Source: Lachnospiraceae bacterium
GTDB taxonomy: Bacteria > Bacillota > Clostridia > Lachnospirales > Lachnospiraceae
Length of the DNA: 64,000 nt
Assembly (NCBI GenBank): GCA_024693925.1
Contig: JAILKH010000065.1
Location: 1 to 64,000, forward strand
Direction of reading: 5' to 3'
Numbering within the stretch: the stretch's first letter is position 1; each line of letters opens with the position of its first letter. Below are positions 17,695 to 26,958 of the stretch, piece after piece. The position numbers were made by a program, and so were the translations under genes. The notes beneath the pieces were generated by a model. That model was given only the letters and a program-made list of their open reading frames with translations, did no database searches and was not told the DNA's origin.

Positions 17695-18921
17695 ATGATG
17701 AGATCATCCAAAAACTATTTTTTTATTAAAAAATTTGTATTTGCCGTTTTGTTTTTTGCTTTAATACTGTTTTTTTGTGTAGGTGATTTTATTGTATTCT
17801 CAAAAGACTATAAGTATTTGGGACATACTTTTAAAAAAATAAAAACGGTGGATGAAATAAAAGCCTGGACAGCTAATGCGGATTCCACAATAGCATCTTC
17901 GGTTATAGGGAAAATGAATTTTATTGAACTTTACGGATATATTCAAAAATTAATGGGGAAAAGGGAATTCAATAATTTTTCATATATTAAAGATGATAAT
18001 AATATGCTTTATTACGGATCTGTAACGGATTTGGAGACCAATGATCTTGATAAGTATGCAAATAATGTGAAAAGATTAAATGATTATGTTGAAAGTAAAG
18101 GCGGTCATTTACTAATTGTCATTCCGCCTACCAAAGTTCTTTACGGTCCTGCCGATCTTAATAAAGACTGGCCCATAAATGATCCCAATAATCGTACGGA
18201 TATGCTTATGTCCATGCTGCAGCAACGGGGGGTAGATGCCTTTGATCTGAGGTATTGTATTGCAAATACGGGATTAAGTCTTGAAAAATTGTTCTTTAAG
18301 ACCGACCATCACTGGACACCTCTTGCCTCGTTTTATGCTTTTAAAGCTATAATAGAAAAAATGGACACATTATATGATATAGATCTGGATCCAAAGGATT
18401 ATTATACTGATTTTTCAAATTATAAGAGTTATACTTATAAAAACAGTTTCCTGGGCTCCACAGGTGAAAATGCGGGAGCAGCTTATTCGGGGATGGATGA
18501 TTATACTTTTTACTGGCCTGAATGCGATATGAATTTTGTGTGGTACGATTATGAGCATGATGAAGTTCAAAGAGGTAAATTGACAGAAGCCTTATTGTAT
18601 TCCACAAGGATAAATGAAGCAGATACTGTATATGATACCAATATGGGAAGTGTATATTTAAGAGAAATAGTGGACAATGAGCGCATAGTTAATAAATCAA
18701 ATCCGGATGCTCCCAAGTTGACGGTATTGCGTGATTCATATTTTACGCCTATCGCAGTTTTTATGGCACCAATGTTTTCTCAGATCGATATGCTTTGGAC
18801 AAGAAATGCAAGTGATATCGATATGGAAGATTATATAAAGGAAGAAGATTTTGATTACGTTATACTGGAGGTATATCCGTATAATCTTGATGAACTGTCT
18901 TTTGATTTTTTTAATGAATAA
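17695..18921 (+). CDS. DHHW-family (AlgJ/AlgX-like) extracellular acyltransferase
   Basis: A 408-residue protein with an N-terminal membrane anchor (about 12-33) and an extracytoplasmic SGNH-hydrolase-like domain. The family tetrad DHHW is at residues 204-207 in FFKTDHHWTP, and the candidate nucleophile serine lies in TVLRDSYFTP near residue 345. AlgJ, AlgX and CcsI-type proteins with this layout receive acyl groups from an AlgI-like MBOAT and place them on a polysaccharide. It begins 9 bases after the MBOAT gene and ends 12 bases before the glycosyltransferase, so the three form one functional block. Confidence 0.88.
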   Translation: MMRSSKNYFFIKKFVFAVLFFALILFFCVGDFIVFSKDYKYLGHTFKKIKTVDEIKAWTANADSTIASSVIGKMNFIELYGYIQKLMGKREFNNFSYIKDDNNMLYYGSVTDLETNDLDKYANNVKRLNDYVESKGGHLLIVIPPTKVLYGPADLNKDWPINDPNNRTDMLMSMLQQRGVDAFDLRYCIANTGLSLEKLFFKTDHHWTPLASFYAFKAIIEKMDTLYDIDLDPKDYYTDFSNYKSYTYKNSFLGSTGENAGAAYSGMDDYTFYWPECDMNFVWYDYEHDEVQRGKLTEALLYSTRINEADTVYDTNMGSVYLREIVDNERIVNKSNPDAPKLTVLRDSYFTPIAVFMAPMFSQIDMLWTRNASDIDMEDYIKEEDFDYVILEVYPYNLDELSFDFFNE

Positions 18922-18933
18922 GGAAGTAGAATA

Positions 18934-21300
18934 TTGGTTAATTCAGCAGATAACAGTAAAGATAGAAAAAATTTAATATTGGTTTTAATTACTACATTTT
19001 TTTCGATCATATATCTTATTTGGCGTGTATTGTATACAATCCCTTTTGAATACGGAGCGGTTTCAGTGTTTGCCGGAGTTGCGCTTTTGGTAGTTGAAAT
19101 CCTTGGCTTGGTGGAATCTTCTGTTCATCATTATAATCTGTATGGAGTATACAGACCTGTTCTTCCCGAAATAGAAGATGATGAATTCCCGGATGTGGAT
19201 ATATACATTTCTACTTACAATGAACCGGAAGAAGTTCTTATTAAAACAATAAACGGTTGTAAATACATGAAGTACCCTGATCTAAATAAGGTACATATTT
19301 ATTTATGTGATGACGGTCATCGTGCCAAGATGAAAGAATTCGCCAAACGAATGGGTATCAATTATCTTGACAGAGATAATCATGATGGCGCAAAGGCAGG
19401 TAATTTAAATCATGCCATGTCCAAAACCACGTCTCCTTATATTGTTACCTTTGATGCGGATATGATACCACGCAGTAACTTTCTTTTAAGGACCATTCCT
19501 TATTTTATTGGGATGGAGAAGGAAAATATCGGTAAGCCCGAAAAAGAGCAGACACATTTAGGCTTTGTTCAGGCGCCTCAGGCTTTTTATAATCCGGATC
19601 TTTTTCAATATTATCTTTACTCCGAGGAAAGAATACCCAATGAACAGGATTACTTTTACAGAGATATACAGGTTTCCAGAAACAAATCCAATTGTGTTAT
19701 CTACGGAGGCTCAAATACGGTTTTATCAAGAAAAGCCTTAAATGATATAGGTGGATTTTATACAGAAACAATTACGGAAGATTTTGCTACGGGAATGCTT
19801 ATCCAGAAGAAGGGATATAAGTGTATTGCTATTGATGAAGTTCTGGCTTCCGGTTTATCGGCTACCGATCTTAAATCACTTATAAATCAAAGAGTCAGAT
19901 GGGCCAGAGGAGTAATAACCACTAACAGAAAAATGCATACTATGTGGAGTAAGGATCTTACACCTGCACAGAAAATAAATTACTGGGCTTCGGTTTGGTA
20001 TTGGTATGCACCGGTTAAGCGTCTGATTTATTATATGTGTCCCATATTATATGGTGTTTTCGGATACATGGTAATTAAATGTACTTTGGGTCAGATATTG
20101 GTGTTCTGGTTACCTATGTATATTACACAGACTCTGTCCTTAAGGGTAATGAGTCATAATTTAAGAACCGCAAAGTGGACTGGAATTTATGAAACCATTC
20201 TTTTTCCCTTTCTTCTTATTCCGGTACTTATGGAAACTATCGGTATTAAGATGAAGAAGTTTAAAGTCACCAAAAAGGGAGCAGTAGAGAGTGAAGCCGG
20301 TAAAAACAATATTTATATTACTCCTTTTGCATTCCTGGTCGTACTTTCCATAATAGGTATATATAATTGTATTAAACAGATATTTGACAGTAATGACCTT
20401 GGTCCCGCAGTTGTACTTTTCTGGCTGGTGATCAATTTATATTCTCTTGTAATGGCAATGTTTTTTGTTATGGGAAGGAATTATGTACGAAAATATGACC
20501 GTATGGAAATAGTAATGGATGCTCTGTTACATACCCCCAAATCAAAATATAATTGTCGTACAAGTGATCTTTCGGATGAGGGTTTGTCTCTGGTTTATGA
20601 TAAGCCCATTAATATAGATGACAGCTGGCCGGTGGTTATAGGTTTAAAGACAGAAGAATACAGCTGTATGCTTAAATGTAATCTTCTTCATTCGGAAACG
20701 CTGGTTGATAAGAATAAGGATACAATTTATAAATATTCCTTTGTAGTCATAGATTATTTAGATACATATGAAGAATATATGCAGATTATTTATGACAGAG
20801 TTCCGCCTCTTCCTCAGCATCTTAAAGAACATGCCGGAAGCTTTGACGATCTGAAATTGAATATTGTTAAGCGAAAAGAAAGACCGGTATATCAGAACCG
20901 GACATCTGTCAGATTAAAAATAGAACCAATTGTTTATGATTATAACGGTAATGAACAAAAAATTGTTGATTTTAATTATAAATATCTGACCCTTAAAGCT
21001 TCCTATGATCCCAGAGATGATGAAATACTTGCAATTGCTCCCGAGGAGGGATTGTTTTTGGTATGCAGAAGACGTAATAAAGTGAAAAACGGAGATTCCT
21101 TATATAAAGTCGAAAATTATTATGATATAGTAAATGATAAAAAAAAGAATCTGCTGCTGGAGAAATGGGTGGAATCCAATATTATCAAAAATGGGATGAT
21201 TACGGGAAAAGAAGAAAACAAAGACGGTAACAGAAAAGATCCGTCAAAAAAAGGAGTCCGGTCGGAGGGATTGGATGAGATGTCTTATATAAAACATTAA
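18934..21300 (+). CDS. Cellulose-synthase-like GT2 with C-terminal PilZ-like domain
   Basis: A 788-residue processive family 2 glycosyltransferase of the BcsA type: two membrane helices at the N-terminus, a cytoplasmic GT-A domain (about 90-360), further helices to about 520, then a PilZ-like domain. The catalytic set is complete: D126-D127-G128, D174-A-D176, T281-E282-D283 and Q319-R-V-R-W323. The tail contains RMEIVMDALLH and CRTSDLSDEGLSLVYD, which resembles the PilZ core, though the RxxxR loop for cyclic di-GMP is not clearly present. The start is TTG, supported by AGGAAG 8 bases before and no later usable ATG. The product is probably a beta-glucan or related exopolysaccharide. It overlaps the convergent HAD gene by 4 bases. 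Confidence 0.9.
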   Translation: MVNSADNSKDRKNLILVLITTFFSIIYLIWRVLYTIPFEYGAVSVFAGVALLVVEILGLVESSVHHYNLYGVYRPVLPEIEDDEFPDVDIYISTYNEPEEVLIKTINGCKYMKYPDLNKVHIYLCDDGHRAKMKEFAKRMGINYLDRDNHDGAKAGNLNHAMSKTTSPYIVTFDADMIPRSNFLLRTIPYFIGMEKENIGKPEKEQTHLGFVQAPQAFYNPDLFQYYLYSEERIPNEQDYFYRDIQVSRNKSNCVIYGGSNTVLSRKALNDIGGFYTETITEDFATGMLIQKKGYKCIAIDEVLASGLSATDLKSLINQRVRWARGVITTNRKMHTMWSKDLTPAQKINYWASVWYWYAPVKRLIYYMCPILYGVFGYMVIKCTLGQILVFWLPMYITQTLSLRVMSHNLRTAKWTGIYETILFPFLLIPVLMETIGIKMKKFKVTKKGAVESEAGKNNIYITPFAFLVVLSIIGIYNCIKQIFDSNDLGPAVVLFWLVINLYSLVMAMFFVMGRNYVRKYDRMEIVMDALLHTPKSKYNCRTSDLSDEGLSLVYDKPINIDDSWPVVIGLKTEEYSCMLKCNLLHSETLVDKNKDTIYKYSFVVIDYLDTYEEYMQIIYDRVPPLPQHLKEHAGSFDDLKLNIVKRKERPVYQNRTSVRLKIEPIVYDYNGNEQKIVDFNYKYLTLKASYDPRDDEILAIAPEEGLFLVCRRRNKVKNGDSLYKVENYYDIVNDKKKNLLLEKWVESNIIKNGMITGKEENKDGNRKDPSKKGVRSEGLDEMSYIKH

Positions 21301-22109
21301 TTAAGTATAAATCTTTCGATGACTTCACATATGCCGCAGGAATTATTATCATTTTCGGTGATATAATCAGCTGCGGCTTTTGTTGTTTGTGTACCGTTAC
21401 ACATTGCAATACCTGTACCGGCTTCCGTAATCATGGAAATATCGTTTTCTTCGTCGCCTACAGCAACACAACAGCTTATGGGGATATTGAAATGTTCACA
21501 AAAATGTCTGACAGCTAAGCCTTTGGTGGCCATGGGATTTGAAAATTCAAGAAGTACGGGACTTGAAAAAACCGTAGCCAGCTTGCCGTCACAATATAGC
21601 TTTACACTATTTTCAAAATCCATAAGTCTTTCTCTTGATTCCCGGCACATAACAATAACTTTTATGGGATCTTCTTTTAAATACTCCATAATATCAGGTA
21701 CAACAACGTAGTCAACCTTTATTGCATCGGAATAATATTTCAAATCTTCATTTTCCCTTTCGGATACAACATATACTGAATCATAGGTATGGGCATGAAA
21801 GCCTTTTTTGTAGGCCTGATCCATAATGTATCTTACATATTCTTTTTTGATGGGATAACGCACAATTGAGGAATGGTTAAAACAGTCATATATAAGACCG
21901 CCGTTATAACTGGAGATGTAAAAGCCTTTACCCATCCAACCGTATTTCTCGGATATTTTTACAGCGCTTTGTATAGGACGTCCTGTGGATATTACAAATT
22001 TATGTCCCGAAGCGATAAGACGGCTGATGGCATCAAGATTTTTGCCATCAACCTCTTTATTATCATTTAATAATGTACCGTCTAAGTCAGTAAATAAAAT
22101 TTTTTTCAT
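21297..22109 (-). CDS. Cof-type HAD-IIB family phosphatase
   Basis: A 270-residue cytoplasmic hydrolase of the Cof/YwpJ group of the HAD superfamily, which dephosphorylates sugar phosphates, FMN or related metabolites. Motif I is FTDLDGTLL at the N-terminus (nucleophile Asp), motif II is VISTGRP, and motif IV is AVGDEENDISMI near residue 216, with the C2B cap in between. The substrate cannot be predicted. It lies 20 bases downstream of the ABC-F gene and is likely in its transcript. Confidence 0.92.
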   Translation of the reverse strand: MKKILFTDLDGTLLNDNKEVDGKNLDAISRLIASGHKFVISTGRPIQSAVKISEKYGWMGKGFYISSYNGGLIYDCFNHSSIVRYPIKKEYVRYIMDQAYKKGFHAHTYDSVYVVSERENEDLKYYSDAIKVDYVVVPDIMEYLKEDPIKVIVMCRESRERLMDFENSVKLYCDGKLATVFSSPVLLEFSNPMATKGLAVRHFCEHFNIPISCCVAVGDEENDISMITEAGTGIAMCNGTQTTKAAADYITENDNNSCGICEVIERFILN

Positions 22110-22129
22110 TTTTTATATTTTAAAATAGA

Positions 22130-23767
22130 TTAATTGTCATCTTCTTCACGATCGGCAGTATAAACAAAACGTTTACGTGCCATTTCGTCGTTTGCAAGAT
22201 ATTCATCATAGGTGGTTATCTTATCGATCATTGAACCGTCAGGAAGGATTTCCATAATCCTGTTGGCCGTGGTTTCAACAAACTGATGATCGTGAGAAGA
22301 AAAAAGTATTACTCCCGGGAATTTTATCAAACCATTATTAAGGGCTGTAATGCTTTCCATATCCAGATGATTTGTAGGTTCATCCAAAATCAGGATATTT
22401 GCTCCGGAGATCATCATTTTACTTAATAAACAGCGTACCTTTTCACCACCGGAAAGGACCTTTACTTTTTTAATACCATCCTCTCCGGGAAAGAGCATAC
22501 GTCCCAAAAAACCGCGAACATAAGTAACATCTTTTACGGGAGAGTATCCCATAAGCCAATCGGTAATGGTAAGATCATTATCGAATTCCTTTGTAGAATC
22601 CTTTGGGAAATATGCCTGGGAAGTAGTGACTCCCCATTTGTAAGAACCTTCATCGGGATCCATCTCACCCATTAAAATTTTGAACAGAGTGGTTTTGGCA
22701 AGTTCATTTCCTCCTACAAAAGCCACCTTGTCATCATGTCCGAGAATAAATGATATATTATCAAGTACCTTTACACCGTCGATGGTTTTAGATATTCCTT
22801 CTACCGTTAACACTTCATTGCCGATCTCTCTGTCCGGTCTGAAGTCTATATAAGGATATTTTCTGCTGCTGGGCTTGATTTCATCAAGTTCGATTTTTTC
22901 AAGAGCTCTTTTGCGGGAGGTAGCCTGCTTGCTTTTGGAAGCATTTGCGGAGAAACGGGATATAAATTCCTGCAACTCCCTGATCTTTTCTTCCTTCTTT
23001 TTATTAGCTTCTTTCATCTGTTTAATAAGCAGCTGGCTGGATTCATACCAGAAATCATAATTTCCTGCATACAACTGTATTTTACCGTAATCTATATCCG
23101 CAGTATGAGTACAAACCTTATTTAAAAAATATCGGTCATGACTTACAACTATAACCGTATTTTCAAAATTGATAAGGAATTCTTCCAGCCAGGATATAGC
23201 GTCCATATCAAGGTGGTTCGTAGGCTCATCCAGTAAAAGGATATCGGGATTTCCGAAAAGTGCTTTGGCCAATAAAACCTTAACCTTTAATGAACCGTTA
23301 AGATCCTTCATCATTGTGTAATGTAATTCTGTGTCTATTCCCAGACCGTTTAAAAGCATAGCCGCATTGGATTCTGCCTCCCAGCCGTCCATTTCGGCAA
23401 ATTCCGCTTCAAGTTCACTGGCTCTTATACCATCCTCATCCGAGAAATCCTCTTTTGCATAGATCGCATCCTTTTCTTTCATTATTTCATAAAGACGTTT
23501 GTTTCCCAAAATAACCGTATCCATTACAGTATAATCATCATATTTAAAATGATCCTGTTCAAGTACCGAAAGTCTCTGGCCCGGAGTCATTGCGATATCA
23601 CCGTTGGTTGTATCAAGTTCACCGGATAATATTTTTAAAAAGGTGGATTTACCGGCACCGTTGGCACCTATCAATCCGTAACAGTTTCCTTCCGTAAATT
23701 TGATATTAACATCTTCAAATAAAGCCTTTTTTCCTAAACGCAGAGTTACATTGTTAGCTGAAATCAT
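22130..23767 (-). CDS. ABC-F family ATPase, YbiT/YkpA type
   Basis: A 545-residue soluble protein with two ABC nucleotide-binding domains and no membrane part, as in translation-associated ABC-F factors. The first Walker A is GANGAGKST (about 33-41); its signature reads LNGSLKVKVLLAKALF and Walker B is LLLDEPTNHLD. A linker rich in Lys/Glu with SRFSANASKSKQATSR (typical of YbiT/YkpA) leads to the second domain, whose Walker A reads GGNELAKTT (352-360), with Ala in place of the usual Gly before Lys, and whose signature is the canonical LSGGEK. Likely works on the ribosome; a resistance role is not indicated. AAAGGAG lies before the ATG. Confidence 0.92.
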   Translation of the reverse strand: MISANNVTLRLGKKALFEDVNIKFTEGNCYGLIGANGAGKSTFLKILSGELDTTNGDIAMTPGQRLSVLEQDHFKYDDYTVMDTVILGNKRLYEIMKEKDAIYAKEDFSDEDGIRASELEAEFAEMDGWEAESNAAMLLNGLGIDTELHYTMMKDLNGSLKVKVLLAKALFGNPDILLLDEPTNHLDMDAISWLEEFLINFENTVIVVSHDRYFLNKVCTHTADIDYGKIQLYAGNYDFWYESSQLLIKQMKEANKKKEEKIRELQEFISRFSANASKSKQATSRKRALEKIELDEIKPSSRKYPYIDFRPDREIGNEVLTVEGISKTIDGVKVLDNISFILGHDDKVAFVGGNELAKTTLFKILMGEMDPDEGSYKWGVTTSQAYFPKDSTKEFDNDLTITDWLMGYSPVKDVTYVRGFLGRMLFPGEDGIKKVKVLSGGEKVRCLLSKMMISGANILILDEPTNHLDMESITALNNGLIKFPGVILFSSHDHQFVETTANRIMEILPDGSMIDKITTYDEYLANDEMARKRFVYTADREEDDN

Positions 23768-23832
23768 TACATTTCTCCTTTAATACTGCCACTTACCTAC
23801 GGCATTGCACATTCTTATTACCACAATACCTA

Positions 23833-23861
23833 AATATAACAATTAAGTGTATAATATGCAA
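23833..23861 (-). promoter_or_regulatory. Extended -10 promoter for the ABC-F gene
   Basis: Read on the minus strand: TTGCAT (23861-23856), 17-base spacer, then TGT directly before TATATT (23838-23833). Good extended -10 promoter, about 60 bases before the start codon. Confidence 0.55.
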
Positions 23862-23940
23862 GCCAAATTGAAGATTTTAAGTGCTTAATGGTTGCAAATC
23901 ACGCCGTTTTTAAGTATATTTTTGTAAAAGTATTTGTTTG

Positions 23941-23970
23941 TTGACTGAATATGTTAAAAAGGCGTATACT
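23941..23970 (+). promoter_or_regulatory. Promoter of the relA operon
   Basis: TTGACT (23941-23946), 18-base spacer, TATACT (23965-23970). Start expected near 23977, 38 bases before the relA ATG. Confidence 0.65.
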
Positions 23971-24014
23971 TATATATTATTTATAGGATAAGCCGTTATG
24001 GCTGATGGTGGTTT

Positions 24015-26312
24015 ATGGATAACAATGAGGTTGTGAACGGATTTACAACAGAATTAATTCTTGATGACGGGAGAATAGAAGCCATCAAGGAGTTTTTAAG
24101 CCCCGAAGAGTTATATAAGGAGCTTATTTCCTGTGTCCGCAAATACCATCCCAGTGATGATATTTCTTTGATAGAAAAGGCTTACAATGTAGCTTTTGAA
24201 GCTCATAAGGATCAAATGAGAAGGTCCGGCGAGCCTTATATAATCCACCCTTTAAGTGTTGCTATAATCCTTGCCGAATTACAACTGGATAAAGAATCCA
24301 TAGCTGCCGGTCTTTTACATGATGTGGTAGAGGATACAACTCTTACTACCGAGGACCTTGAGCGGGAATTCGGATCCGATGTTGCCCTAATAGTTGATGG
24401 TGTTACAAAGCTTGAAAAAATTAAATATAATGAAGATAAGCTTGAATTTCAGGCTGACAATCTTCGAAAAATGTTTCTGGCAATGGCCAAAGATATCCGT
24501 GTCATAATGGTCAAGCTGGCAGACAGACTTCATAATATGCGTACCCTTAAGCATATGACACCGGAAAAGCAAAAAGAGATAGCCAGAGAGACCATAGATA
24601 TTTATGCTCCATTGGCTATGCGTCTTGGTATATCAAAAGTAAAAGTTGAGCTGGATGATCTTTCTCTTAAATATCTGGAACCCGAAATCTATTATGATCT
24701 TGTGGATAAAATATCAATACGTAAATCGGAAAGAGAAAAACATGTTCAGATCATTGTCGATGAAGTATCGGAACATATCAGAAATGCCGGTATCAAGGCT
24801 GAAATAGATGGAAGGGTAAAACATTTTTACAGCATTTACAAAAAAATGCTCAATCAGAATAAAACCATCGATCAGATATATGATCTTTTTGCCATTCGCA
24901 TAAAGGTGGATACCGTAAGAGAGTGTTATGCGGCATTGGGAGTGATACATGAGATGTATAAACCTATTCCGGGACGTTTTAAAGATTATATTGCCATGCC
25001 CAAAGCCAATATGTATCAATCTCTCCATACTACACTTATAAGTCATTCGGGGCAGCCCTTTGAAATACAGATAAGAACATATGATATGCATAAAACCGCC
25101 GAGTATGGTATTGCCGCACATTGGAAATACAAAGAAAATGCCAGCGGTAAAAAAGTGGAAGAACAGGAAGCGGCAAAATTAAGCTGGTTAAGACAGATCC
25201 TGGAATGGCAGAAGGATATGGAAGATAATAAAGAATTCTTAAGTACACTTAAGAATGATCTTGATCTGTTTTCCGATACCGTGTACTGTTTCACTCCGGC
25301 AGGGGATGTTAAAACCCTTCCCGCCGGCTCCAACACCATTGATTTTGCATACAGCATTCATGGTGCGGTAGGTAATAAAATGATCGGGGCACGGGTTAAC
25401 GGGAAACTTGTCACCATTGATTATATATTAAATAACGGTGACAGGATAGAAATAATCACCTCCCAGAATTCCAAAGGACCTTCAAGAGACTGGCTTAATA
25501 TAGTAAAAAGTGCTCAGGCAAAGAACAAGATAAATCAATGGTTCAAGAATGAATTAAAAGAAGAAAACATTCAAAAGGGTAAGGATTTGATCAATGATTA
25601 TTGTAAAACCCACAATATAGATCCTACTCATATATTCCGGCCCGAATATATTCATGCAATACTGGAAAAATATGGATTTAAAGAATGGGATGCGGTACGT
25701 GCCGCAGTAGGTCATGGTGGTCTTAAAGAAGGCCAGGTGATCAATAAGATGGTGGAGTTATATAACAGAGATCATCCTAAGATATTATCGAATGATGAAG
25801 TCATTAAAAATATTAATGAAGGTAACAGAGAACGGAAGATACAGATAAAGAGTAAAGGCGGCATAGTAGTTAAGGGTATAGATGATGTTGCCGTAAGATT
25901 TTCAAAATGCTGCAATCCAATACCCGGAGATGAAATCATCGGGTTTGTTACAAGAGGACGAGGGGTATCCATTCATCGTACGGATTGTATAAATATCATA
26001 AACCTTGCCGAAATGGAAAGAGCCAGACTCATAGATGCGGAATGGCAGCAAGACGGTGAAAAACAAAGTGAGCAATATGTTGCCGAAATAAATATCTATT
26101 CGGTAAATAAAACCGGAATGCTGGCAGAGATCACAAGAGTACTTACGGAAAAAAATGTCAGCATCCTGAAGATGAATGTCAGAACCTCCAAACAGGGAAC
26201 GGCAACAACTTCGATCTCTTTTGAGGTTACCAATAAAGAAGAACTGAATAAAGTGATCGAGAAGCTTGAAAACATTGAGGATATTATTGATATAGAAAGG
26301 ACCAGAGGCTGA
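24015..26312 (+). CDS. relA: Bifunctional (p)ppGpp synthetase/hydrolase RelA/SpoT
   Basis: A 765-residue long RSH enzyme that makes and degrades (p)ppGpp. Domains in order: HD hydrolase (about 45-200, with AGLLHDVVEDT, H102-D103, and KLADRLHNMRTL), synthetase (about 230-360, with DLFAIRIKV and MPKANMYQSLHTTL), TGS (about 400-465, VYCFTPAGDVKTLPAGSNTIDFAYSIH), a zinc-finger-like stretch (RFSKCCNPIPGD) and ACT at the C-terminus. Hydrolase motifs are intact, so both activities are expected. The ribosome site is weak (GGTGG 4 bases before ATG). Its stop overlaps the next ATG by one base. Confidence 0.96.
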   Translation: MDNNEVVNGFTTELILDDGRIEAIKEFLSPEELYKELISCVRKYHPSDDISLIEKAYNVAFEAHKDQMRRSGEPYIIHPLSVAIILAELQLDKESIAAGLLHDVVEDTTLTTEDLEREFGSDVALIVDGVTKLEKIKYNEDKLEFQADNLRKMFLAMAKDIRVIMVKLADRLHNMRTLKHMTPEKQKEIARETIDIYAPLAMRLGISKVKVELDDLSLKYLEPEIYYDLVDKISIRKSEREKHVQIIVDEVSEHIRNAGIKAEIDGRVKHFYSIYKKMLNQNKTIDQIYDLFAIRIKVDTVRECYAALGVIHEMYKPIPGRFKDYIAMPKANMYQSLHTTLISHSGQPFEIQIRTYDMHKTAEYGIAAHWKYKENASGKKVEEQEAAKLSWLRQILEWQKDMEDNKEFLSTLKNDLDLFSDTVYCFTPAGDVKTLPAGSNTIDFAYSIHGAVGNKMIGARVNGKLVTIDYILNNGDRIEIITSQNSKGPSRDWLNIVKSAQAKNKINQWFKNELKEENIQKGKDLINDYCKTHNIDPTHIFRPEYIHAILEKYGFKEWDAVRAAVGHGGLKEGQVINKMVELYNRDHPKILSNDEVIKNINEGNRERKIQIKSKGGIVVKGIDDVAVRFSKCCNPIPGDEIIGFVTRGRGVSIHRTDCINIINLAEMERARLIDAEWQQDGEKQSEQYVAEINIYSVNKTGMLAEITRVLTEKNVSILKMNVRTSKQGTATTSISFEVTNKEELNKVIEKLENIEDIIDIERTRG

Positions 26313-26941
26313 TGGGTAAATTAAAGATCGGTAGAATGGTTATGGGACCGGTAAGTACAAATTGTTATTTCGTTTATGATGATGAAAATAAAAAGGCCCT
26401 GATTTTTGATGTTCCATGTGACGGATTCGGTATATATAATAATCTCAGCGCTCATGGAATCAATATATCCGGTATTTTATTAACCCATGGTCATTTCGAT
26501 CATATAATGGGCGCCAATGAACTTAGGAAGGCCGCATCCGTTAAAATTTATGCCTATGAGGAAGAACTTGAGGTCTGTGAAGATTCTCACAATAATTGTA
26601 CCGATCAGATAGGGCGTGAGTATATAGTTAAATGCAATAAATATCTTAAGGATAATGAAGAGATAGATATTGACGGTATTAAATGCCGATTAATAGCAAC
26701 TCCCGGGCATACCAAGGGAAGCTGTTGTTATTATTTTGAAGATGAGAAGATGCTTATAAGCGGGGATACGCTATTTTGCGGTTCTGTCGGCCGGTCGGAT
26801 CTTCCCACCGGCAGAGAAGCCACTCTTATAAGATCTGTAAGAGAAAGACTGATGATACTACCGGATGATGTTAAGGTTTATCCCGGACATGGAGATGAAA
26901 CTACTATTGGTTATGAAAGAAAATATAATCCTTTTATATGA
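26312..26941 (+). CDS. Metallo-beta-lactamase fold hydrolase (YcbL/glyoxalase II-like)
   Basis: A 209-residue MBL-fold metalloenzyme with the THGHFDHI metal motif (about 56-63), the second histidine in ATPGHTKGS, the bridging Asp in ISGDTLFCGSVGRSDLP and the last histidine in VYPGHGDET. This is the short glyoxalase-II-like type without the glutathione-binding C-terminal domain; the substrate is unknown, with acylthioesters likely. It is translationally coupled to relA (TGATG). The same order, relA-MBL-hemZ-hisS-aspS, is a common clostridial neighbourhood. Confidence 0.9.
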   Translation: MGKLKIGRMVMGPVSTNCYFVYDDENKKALIFDVPCDGFGIYNNLSAHGINISGILLTHGHFDHIMGANELRKAASVKIYAYEEELEVCEDSHNNCTDQIGREYIVKCNKYLKDNEEIDIDGIKCRLIATPGHTKGSCCYYFEDEKMLISGDTLFCGSVGRSDLPTGREATLIRSVRERLMILPDDVKVYPGHGDETTIGYERKYNPFI

Positions 26942-26958
26942 TTTAAAAACGGTGCGAT

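Noticed and set aside
25043..25357. Antisense frame of about 104 codons inside relA
   Set aside because: It lies wholly within a highly conserved gene, has no ribosome site and its sequence is only the mirror of relA codons.
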